Shown here: one piece after another, positions 1 to 4,767 of the stretch
Numbering within the stretch: position 1 is the stretch's first letter
Layout: each line of letters begins with the position of its first letter
NCBI GenBank assembly: GCA_002280485.1
Contig: NCED01000085.1
Coordinates: 1-6,208 of the forward strand
Origin: Caulobacterales bacterium 32-69-10
Lineage (GTDB): Bacteria > Pseudomonadota > Alphaproteobacteria > Caulobacterales > Caulobacteraceae
Direction: 5' to 3'
DNA length: 6,208 nt
Notes under the pieces: generated by a model
The model's input: only the letters and a program-made list of their open reading frames with translations
Told to the model about the DNA's origin: nothing
The model's database searches: none
Program-made: the position numbers and the translations under genes

Positions 1-136
1 GCGGGGCGCGCCAAGGTGGGGGCGCGTGCGCATGGTGATGTAGGGCGTCCGTCAATAGTCTAGGTTGAGTAAAACCGGGCGGTCGGCTCCTACAGGGCTG
101 GCCGCCGGGATCGGTGAGAAACACATAGGGGGTGGG
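1..136. other. Left edge, no assignable gene
   Basis: I cannot assign a gene here. A plus-strand frame is open from base 2 to a TAG at 41-43 and would encode a 13-residue tail ending GRVRMVM. It has GC-rich third positions, so it could be the last codons of a gene entering from the left, but it is too short to identify. A minus-strand ATG at 33-31 could begin a divergent gene, but it has no Shine-Dalgarno sequence. Bases 65-136 could extend the next gene upstream to a TTG at 65, but the added residues do not resemble the start of that family and I treat them as leader. No convincing promoter was seen. Confidence 0.3.
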
Positions 137-748
137 GTGCTACACAATTTTCTGGTCTGGCTGCAGGAGCTGGGCAGGAGCGCCGACGGGGTGACCCCGT
201 CGTGGAGCGAGGCTTTGCAGAGCGCCCCGAATTTCTGGGGCCTGCTGGAGGCGACGCACGTGCTGTCGCTGATGCTGTTCGCGGGCACCATCTTCGTGGT
301 CGACCTGCGTCTGCTCGGCGTGGCCTTCCGTCGGACCCCCGTCTCGGTGCTGAGCGACCGGGTGCTGCCCCTGACGGTGGCGGGTTTCGCCATCATCGTC
401 GTAACGGGCCTTGCGCTGTTCTTCTCGAAGCCGGTTCCCTATTACCACAATTTCTGGTTTCGGGCGAAGATGGTCTTCATCCTGATCGCTTTGATCAATA
501 TCGTGCTGTTCCATTACAGGGTTCAGCGCAACATCGGCGCCTGGAACGCCCTGGCCAAGCCTCCGGCCGCGGCGCGGGCCTCGGCGGCGGTGTCGCTGAC
601 CGCCTGGCTGTGCGTGATCTTCCTCGGCCGCTTCATCGCCTTCGAATGGCTGGAGTGCGGCAAGCCGATCCCGCACTGGATCAATGTCGTGCAGGAGTGT
701 TCGGTCACCGACTACGGCGCCGTCGACCTGAAGGCGGTGGCCCAATGA
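137..748 (+). CDS. DUF6644-type integral membrane protein (first of a tandem pair)
   Basis: Hypothetical inner-membrane protein of 203 residues with about four hydrophobic segments (roughly 34-55, 79-97, 110-127 and 151-170). I recognise the DUF6644-type pattern: the first membrane segment has E38-A-T-H41, followed by a V-D-L-R-L-L-G-V motif (D56, R58); there is a K111 and an H126 in the third segment and a G164-R165-F-I-A-F motif near the C-terminus. The two intramembrane histidines could bind haem or a metal, but that is inference; the family has no function known to me. The GTG at 137 is preferred because AGGGGG (127-132) sits four bases upstream and the protein then begins MLHNFLVWL, an amphipathic start. 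A TTG at 65 would add 24 residues that do not look membrane-related. The stop overlaps the next start (ATGA, 745-748), so the two genes are very likely translationally coupled. The C-terminal tail (about 171-203) is polar, with two cysteines (C174, C188). Confidence 0.85.
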   Translation: MLHNFLVWLQELGRSADGVTPSWSEALQSAPNFWGLLEATHVLSLMLFAGTIFVVDLRLLGVAFRRTPVSVLSDRVLPLTVAGFAIIVVTGLALFFSKPVPYYHNFWFRAKMVFILIALINIVLFHYRVQRNIGAWNALAKPPAAARASAAVSLTAWLCVIFLGRFIAFEWLECGKPIPHWINVVQECSVTDYGAVDLKAVAQ

Positions 749-1569
749 CCCCGGCTGACATCTTCCCCGGCCTGGCCCCCTTCGTCGACGCCGTCGGCGC
801 CAGCGGGCCCGCGAACTTCATCAAGGCGTGGTTCTCGGCCTGGGAGGCGGCGCACCTGGCGTCCATGGCCATCCTCGGCGGGACCAGCCTGCTTCTGAAC
901 CTGAGGCTGATCGGAGTCGGGATCACCGACGAGCCGCCTTCCGAGATTCACCGCAACCTGAAGGCCTGGATCAACGTCGGGCTGATCGGGGTGCTGTTCA
1001 CCGGCGTCCTGATGGCGATGCCGGACGGGCGGCGCATCTACAACGACTCCGCCTTCACCGTGAAGATGCTGGCCCTCGCGGCCGGGATCATCTTCACCTA
1101 CGGCGTCAGCGGCCCGGTCGCCCGCGCGGACGGGGCCGTGGGCCGGACCGCCAAGGCGTGGTGGCTGGTCGGCATGGCCATACTGCTGCTCGGGGTGTTC
1201 GTCTTCTCCACCACCCTGGGGATCAGCCCGGGGATGTGGCACCCGATTTCCTGGGCGGGGCTGCTGGTCCTCTTCGTCGTCCCGGGCCGGATGCGCTGGG
1301 CCTATCTCGCCGGGCTCATCGTGTTGATCGTAGCCCAGACCGTCGGCACGCACTTCGTGGTCCACCAGGACCAGTACGCCGAGGCGGCCGCCGCCAACAA
1401 GGCCTTCGCCGTGGTGTTCGCGGCCTGGATCCTGGGTTTCGCCGGGTTCCAACTCTTCCGCTCCCGGTCCGGAGGCGGCGCTTCGCCGCTCACCCAGGCC
1501 ATCGGCTACGCCTCGATCCTCGTCTGGGTCGTGGTCGCCGCCGCCGGGCGCTGGATCGCGTTCGGGTAG
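745..1569 (+). CDS. DUF6644-like integral membrane protein (second of a tandem pair)
   Basis: Hypothetical multi-pass membrane protein of 274 residues with about seven or eight hydrophobic segments (roughly 33-55, 75-92, 104-122, 136-157, 165-180, 185-203, 219-238 and 252-272). It shares landmarks with its upstream neighbour: E34-A-A-H37 in the first segment, then L-N-L-R-L-I-G-V (N52, R54), a K107 at the start of the third segment, and a closing G268-R269-W-I-A-F. It is therefore probably a diverged, enlarged paralogue. It lacks the histidine found in the third segment of the first protein but has others, in W165-H166-P and T202-H203-F-V-V-H207. The ATG at 745 overlaps the preceding stop, which fixes the start and suggests the two products are made together, perhaps as a heteromeric membrane complex (inference). 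Function is unknown. An 82-base gap separates it from the next gene; no clear terminator lies in the gap. Confidence 0.85.
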   Translation: MTPADIFPGLAPFVDAVGASGPANFIKAWFSAWEAAHLASMAILGGTSLLLNLRLIGVGITDEPPSEIHRNLKAWINVGLIGVLFTGVLMAMPDGRRIYNDSAFTVKMLALAAGIIFTYGVSGPVARADGAVGRTAKAWWLVGMAILLLGVFVFSTTLGISPGMWHPISWAGLLVLFVVPGRMRWAYLAGLIVLIVAQTVGTHFVVHQDQYAEAAAANKAFAVVFAAWILGFAGFQLFRSRSGGGASPLTQAIGYASILVWVVVAAAGRWIAFG

Positions 1570-1651
1570 GCGCAATAGGTCGCAGGTCCCCGCCGTTCAT
1601 CATGGGGTCAGGTCACCCAACATAAAAGAAGAACAGAACTGGAGGCTCACC

Positions 1652-1995
1652 ATGAAATATCGTCGCTCTGTCATCTCGGCCGCGCTTGGCGCCGCCGTCC
1701 TCGCCGCCGGCGCCGTCGGCATTCACCAGGCCCAGGCTCACCATGCCTTCGCCGCCGAGTTCGACGGCAACGCCCCGGTGCTGCTGCGCGGCAAGGTCAC
1801 CAAGGTCGAGTGGATCAATCCCCACGCCTGGGTCCACGCAACTCGCTCAAGGTCGGCACCGACATCGTCGTCCGCGGCTACCAGGCCAAGGACAAGAGCT
1901 GCGCCCCGGTCTGCAAGGCCAACGGCCGCGACGTGACCTTCCCCGACGGCAAGAAGCTGTTCATGGGATCCTCCGGCACCGGCGCCCCCCAGTAG
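1652..1995 (+). pseudogene. DUF6152-type exported protein, broken by an internal frame-shifting deletion
   Basis: The start is well formed: GGAGG at 1641-1645, ATG at 1652, and a signal peptide ending AQA before mature H30-H31. Reading continues normally through K-V-E-W-I-N-P-H-A-W-V-H (to base 1837). It then becomes an arginine- and serine-rich out-of-frame tail that stops at 1936. The true continuation, RNSLKVGTDIVVRGYQ and then G-R-D-V-T-F-P-D-G-K-K-L-F-M-G-S-S-G-T-G, resumes in another frame at about 1837 and ends at the TAG 1993-1995. Aligning to the intact paralogue at 2052-2435, about 30 residues between the NPH motif and the R-N-x-x-K-V-G motif are missing. The frame arithmetic shows the lost length is a multiple of three plus one. 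Both halves keep family-like codon use, so the lesion looks recent, or it may be an assembly error. Reading only the first frame gives a 94-residue product with a nonsense C-terminus, unlikely to be functional. Confidence 0.8.
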
Positions 1996-2018
1996 GCGGG
2001 GCTGCTGTCACCAAGCAC

Positions 2019-2034
2019 ACCGGCCTCGGCCGGT
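2019..2034 (+). repeat. Perfect hairpin between the two DUF6152 genes
   Basis: ACCGGCC and GGCCGGT flank a TC centre, giving a perfect 16-base inverted repeat that would fold with a CTCG loop on a six-pair stem. It ends five bases before the Shine-Dalgarno sequence (AGGAG, 2039-2043) of the next gene. No T-run follows, so a classical terminator is unlikely. It may stabilise or process the transcript or affect translation of the downstream gene; this is inference only. Confidence 0.4.
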
Positions 2035-2051
2035 AGATAGGAGTAGGTAAT

Positions 2052-2435
2052 ATGGCGTTCCAATCGCGTAGAGCACTTCTGTGCGCCGCGGCCGTGGCGG
2101 CCGTCGCCGCCACACCCGCGTTCGCCCATCACTCGGCCGGCGCCTTCGACCGGACCAAGGAGATGACGGTCACGGGCACGGTGAAGACGTGGCGCTGGGC
2201 CAATCCCCACCCGGAAATGCGGATCGTGGTCGCCGGCTCGGGCGCTACGGCCGGCGAATATATCTTCGAGTATCCAGCGCCGACGACGATGATCGACCGG
2301 GGCTACAGCCGCAACTTCGTCAAGGTGGGCGACCAGGTGAAGATCAAGTACAACCCGTGGCGCAGCGGGACCAACGGCGGCCTGTACCAGGACGTCACCA
2401 CGCCCGACGGCAAGTCGATGAAGGTGCGTCAGTAG
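2052..2435 (+). CDS. DUF6152-type exported small protein, intact
   Basis: A 127-residue periplasmic protein with a clear Sec signal peptide (R6-R7, then an alanine-rich core). Predicted cleavage follows T-P-A-F-A at residue 25, so the mature protein (about 102 residues) starts with H26-H27. Conserved landmarks shared with the broken copy just upstream are HHxxxxxFD near the mature N-terminus, a T-G-T-V-K-T-W-R-W-A-N-P-H-P block (residues 41-54), R88-N-x-x-K-V-G and a C-terminal T-P-D-G-K. The length and layout fit a DUF6152-type protein, probably a small beta-rich domain. Function is unknown. A histidine freed at the N-terminus plus further histidines could bind copper, by analogy with the histidine-brace proteins CopC and LPMO, but this is inference. 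AGGAG at 2039-2043 lies eight bases before the ATG. It sits 56 bases after the broken copy and is probably co-transcribed with the upstream membrane genes. Confidence 0.88.
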   Translation: MAFQSRRALLCAAAVAAVAATPAFAHHSAGAFDRTKEMTVTGTVKTWRWANPHPEMRIVVAGSGATAGEYIFEYPAPTTMIDRGYSRNFVKVGDQVKIKYNPWRSGTNGGLYQDVTTPDGKSMKVRQ

Positions 2436-2465
2436 TTTTGGCCTGAGCGTTCGCCCGGCTGGATT

Positions 2466-2484
2466 TGCGGCGAGCCTCGCCGCA
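2466..2484 (+). repeat. Perfect 9-bp inverted repeat after the DUF6152 gene
   Basis: TGCGGCGAG and CTCGCCGCA flank a single C, 30 bases after the stop of the exported-protein gene. This GC-rich stem is strong but lacks a T-tract, so it is either a terminator of the type common in GC-rich genomes or a 3' stabilising hairpin. A second hairpin follows at 2516-2547. Confidence 0.4.
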
Positions 2485-2515
2485 TCGTCGCAGGTCCTGC
2501 CGATCCAGTGATTGA

Positions 2516-2547
2516 GCGCCGTCCGGAGCCTGGGCCTCGGACGGCGC
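2516..2547 (+). terminator. Candidate transcription terminator hairpin
   Basis: A perfect 10-bp stem, GCGCCGTCCG (2516-2525) with CGGACGGCGC (2538-2547), encloses a 12-base loop. It lies about 80 bases after the exported-protein gene and 150 bases before the cytochrome. No run of T follows, so Rho-independent termination is uncertain. Its strength and position between two genes of the same direction make it the best candidate for the end of the membrane/DUF6152 transcript. Confidence 0.4.
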
Positions 2548-2697
2548 CCGGCGTTACCCATTGGTCGAGGATGGCAAGGCGCTTGAGAAGCTCTACAATT
2601 TAGCCGATCCAACGTGGCCGGCGGCGCTCTCACCGGCTTGCAACTGTCCCAGGACCTCATGAACGCCCAGACCAACACCCGCTTCGGGGGCACGACG

Positions 2698-3198
2698 GTG
2701 GACGCCGGGATCCGAGGCAAGCTGAACCGGATGGTCCTGGCCGCCGGGCTCGCCCTCGCCGCCGCCGGCGGTTGCAGCCAGCAGCCGGCCACCCCGGTGG
2801 AGGCTGCGGCCGCGCCGATCTATGACACCACGATGCCGATGGACGAGGTGATGATCCACGTCATGGAGCCGGCCGCCTATCAGTTCTGGGGCGGCTGGGG
2901 CGTCGTCGTCGACGAAAAGGGGCCCCATGACCTGCGGCCGACGACCGACGAGCGGTGGAAAGAGGTCGAGAACGGCGCGGCGACGGTGGCGCAGGCGACC
3001 AATATCCTCATGCTGCCCGGCTACGCCCGCGCGCCCCAGGCCGAATGGAACCGCTACGCCCAGGGCGTGGCCAAGCTCGCGCTGGAAGGCAAGGCGGCGG
3101 CGGAGCGCAAGGACTACGACGGGATCGGCAAGGTCGGCGAGCAGCTCGACGCCGCCTGCGACGCCTGCCACGAGAAGTTCCCGCCGCTCGCCCCCTGA
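2698..3198 (+). CDS. Class II c-type cytochrome (cytochrome c'/c556-like), probable lipoprotein
   Basis: A small exported haem protein of about 166 residues. The N-terminus has a positively charged stretch (R6, K8, R11), a hydrophobic core and A-A-G-G-C26, a lipobox-like site, so it is probably lipid-anchored on the periplasmic side. The single haem-binding motif C154-D-A-C157-H158 lies only eight residues from the C-terminus, the arrangement of class II cytochromes c, whose four-helix bundle places CXXCH in the last helix. A methionine-rich stretch near the mature N-terminus (M46, M48, M52, M56) could provide a sixth ligand as in c556-type proteins (inference). The start is uncertain. GTG 2698 gives a normal signal peptide. 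ATG 2659 has AGGA four bases upstream but a long leader. ATG 2731 would remove the positive charges. GTG 2614 is also open. It lies after the DUF6644/DUF6152 genes on the same strand and may serve them as an electron carrier; its partner is unknown. Confidence 0.85.
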   Translation: MDAGIRGKLNRMVLAAGLALAAAGGCSQQPATPVEAAAAPIYDTTMPMDEVMIHVMEPAAYQFWGGWGVVVDEKGPHDLRPTTDERWKEVENGAATVAQATNILMLPGYARAPQAEWNRYAQGVAKLALEGKAAAERKDYDGIGKVGEQLDAACDACHEKFPPLAP

Positions 3199-3205
3199 TC
3201 GCGGC

Positions 3206-4558
3206 CTAAGCCCCCATGGACCGCAGCAGCGGTCCAAGATCCGCCGTCTCCTCGATCGCCCACAGGGCGGCGATGCGGGCGTCGGCCTTGTCGGCCGAGC
3301 CGCCCAGGGCGGCGTTGTCGCGGAACTTCGCCTCCAGGTCGGCGTCGCTCATCGGAACCTTGGCGCTGCCCCGGGCGTGCTCGACGGTTACGCTCTCGGT
3401 GCGGCCGTCCACGGTCTGGACCGTGACGCTGGCGCTCCACGGCGCCATGTCGGAGGCGAGTTCGGCGCGGACCTTGCCGCGCAGGGCGACGATCTCGGGG
3501 TCGAACACCACGGGCGCGGTGTGCTCGCGGACCCCGGCCTTGCCGACGGCGAGCCCCAGGGCCGCGCTATGGTGGATGCTGACCCGCGCGTCGCGCTCGT
3601 TCTGGACCGGCCGTTCGCCCCGATCCAGCATCAGCTGGTCGCCGCGCACCACGACCGAGGCGACGTCCGCGGCCGTCAGGTTCAGCCGCCGGCGCAGCTC
3701 CAGGGCCGCGTCGATGACCGCGTGGAAGACGATGCCGACAGGATAGGGCTTGTAGGTGTTCTTGGGCAGCTCCCAGCGCTCGCCGAGCCCGCCCACGATC
3801 TCCTCCAGGTCCGGCGCCTGGCCCATCACCCGCGCCCAGCCGAACGGGCCCTCGATGGCGGCGGCCGCGGCGGTGAACCCTTCGCGGGCCAGGAGGGCGG
3901 CGAGCAGGCCGTTGCGGGCCGCATTGCCGACGCTGACGTTCTTGGCCTCGGTGGTCAGGTTCTCGATCACCCCGGCCGACTGGCTCGCGGCCAGGCCGAG
4001 GGCGGTCCAGGTCTGCTCGGCGCTCAACCCCAGCAGCTTGGCGCAGCCCGCCGCCGAGCCGAACACCCCGCAGGTCGAGGTGATGTGCCAGCCGTGGTTG
4101 TAGTGGTCCGGCTGCACCGAATTGCCCAGCCGGCTCTCGACCTCGAAGCCGAGGATGAAGGCATGCAACACCTGGGCGCCGGACAGGCCCCTCTGCTCGG
4201 CCAGGGCCAGCAGCGGGGGCGCGACGGGCGAGGTGAAGTGAGCCACCGTCTTGGGGTGGGTGTCGTCGAAGTCCAGCAGGTTCGCCGCGATGGCGTTGAC
4301 GAAGGAGGCGCCCATCAGGTCCAGCCGCTCGGGCCGGCCGATCACCGTGGTCCTGTCCGGCCCGGAGAAGGGCGCGACCACTCTGCCCGCCGCATCGACC
4401 ACCCGGCTGGACGTCACACCCAAGGCGCCGCCGACGTAATTGAGCAGCGACCGCTTGGCCTGGTGGCGCAGGTCGGGGCCGATGTCCTCCCAGGACGACT
4501 CCGCGACGAAGCGGCCAAGGGTTTCGCCCGTGAAGGCGCGGTGTTCAATCGACGTCAT
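3206..4558 (-). CDS. MmgE/PrpD family protein (2-methylcitrate dehydratase / cis-aconitate decarboxylase superfamily)
   Basis: A complete 450-residue cytoplasmic enzyme of the usual family length. Members include 2-methylcitrate dehydratase (PrpD), cis-aconitate decarboxylase and iminodisuccinate epimerase, which act on small polycarboxylates without an iron-sulfur cluster. The active-site pattern is present: D96-F-D-D-T100-H, then H107 before the T-S-P-V-A-P stretch, G-W-H158-I-T-S-T, K206-N-V-S-V-G-N-A-A-R, and K-P-Y272-P-V-G-I-V-F-H279. By analogy with cis-aconitate decarboxylase these correspond to its Asp, Thr, two His, Lys and third His. An all-helical N-terminal domain should span about 10-260, with the lid domain after it. 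GAGG on the minus strand (4569-4566) lies seven bases before the ATG. It diverges from an MFS organic-acid transporter, so a catabolic role is likely. The neighbours do not include the methylcitrate cycle genes prpB or prpC, so a true PrpD role is not supported, and the substrate cannot be assigned. Confidence 0.92.
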   Translation of the reverse strand: MTSIEHRAFTGETLGRFVAESSWEDIGPDLRHQAKRSLLNYVGGALGVTSSRVVDAAGRVVAPFSGPDRTTVIGRPERLDLMGASFVNAIAANLLDFDDTHPKTVAHFTSPVAPPLLALAEQRGLSGAQVLHAFILGFEVESRLGNSVQPDHYNHGWHITSTCGVFGSAAGCAKLLGLSAEQTWTALGLAASQSAGVIENLTTEAKNVSVGNAARNGLLAALLAREGFTAAAAAIEGPFGWARVMGQAPDLEEIVGGLGERWELPKNTYKPYPVGIVFHAVIDAALELRRRLNLTAADVASVVVRGDQLMLDRGERPVQNERDARVSIHHSAALGLAVGKAGVREHTAPVVFDPEIVALRGKVRAELASDMAPWSASVTVQTVDGRTESVTVEHARGSAKVPMSDADLEAKFRDNAALGGSADKADARIAALWAIEETADLGPLLRSMGA

Positions 4559-4767
4559 GGAAGGGCCTCATCGACGCCCAGCTCGGGCGCACTGTGTTTC
4601 GTCTAGCACGGTCAAAGTCGAGAAATCCCCGGCGGGAGCCGCCGGAGGGCTTGCCAGCCTTCGCGGGTTTATACAGGTTGTCTGACAAAGTTGAATCCCA
4701 AGCGGCGCGCCCCCGAATGGCGCGCGGTTAAAACCAGGGACAGGCCGATCTGGGAGGCCAGGGCGTG
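4559..4767. other. Divergent intergenic region between MmgE/PrpD and MFS genes
   Basis: These 209 bases must hold the start signals of both divergent genes. I see three inverted repeats: CCGGCGG/CCGCCGG with a GAG loop (4629-4645), the 11-base palindrome TTGTCTGACAA (4678-4688), and GCGCGCC/GGCGCGC with a seven-base loop (4705-4725). TTGCCA (4651-4656) and TATACA (4670-4675) resemble promoter boxes, but the spacer is only 13 bases, so I do not call a promoter. GGGAGG at 4752-4757 is the ribosome binding site of the transporter. No open frame here looks coding. Confidence 0.6.
4678..4688. promoter_or_regulatory. Candidate GntR-type operator, TTGTCTGACAA
   Basis: A perfect palindrome (TTGTC-T-GACAA) lies in the divergent region, 120 bases from the MmgE/PrpD start and 80 bases from the transporter start. 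Short TTGT...ACAA palindromes are typical sites of GntR-family regulators, especially the FCD type that control organic-acid catabolism. The position between an organic-acid enzyme and a transporter fits that role. No regulator gene is in the window, so the pairing is inference. Confidence 0.4.

Noticed and set aside
31..55. Minus-strand TTGACG (55-50) followed by an ATG at 33 as a divergent gene start
   Set aside because: No -10 element at a proper distance, no Shine-Dalgarno sequence and only eleven codons visible.
202..1569. A long plus-strand frame open from 202 that would make the second membrane protein 455 residues
   Set aside because: The first 181 codons overlap the first membrane gene in another frame and read as arginine- and glycine-rich shadow sequence; the real start is the ATG at 745, coupled to the upstream stop.
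2927..4606. A 559-residue plus-strand frame across the MmgE/PrpD gene
   Set aside because: It is the antisense shadow of the minus-strand enzyme, which has a full family pattern. Such long open shadows are common in GC-rich DNA.
4651..4675. TTGCCA and TATACA as a promoter for the transporter
   Set aside because: The 13-base spacer is too short for a standard sigma-70-type promoter.
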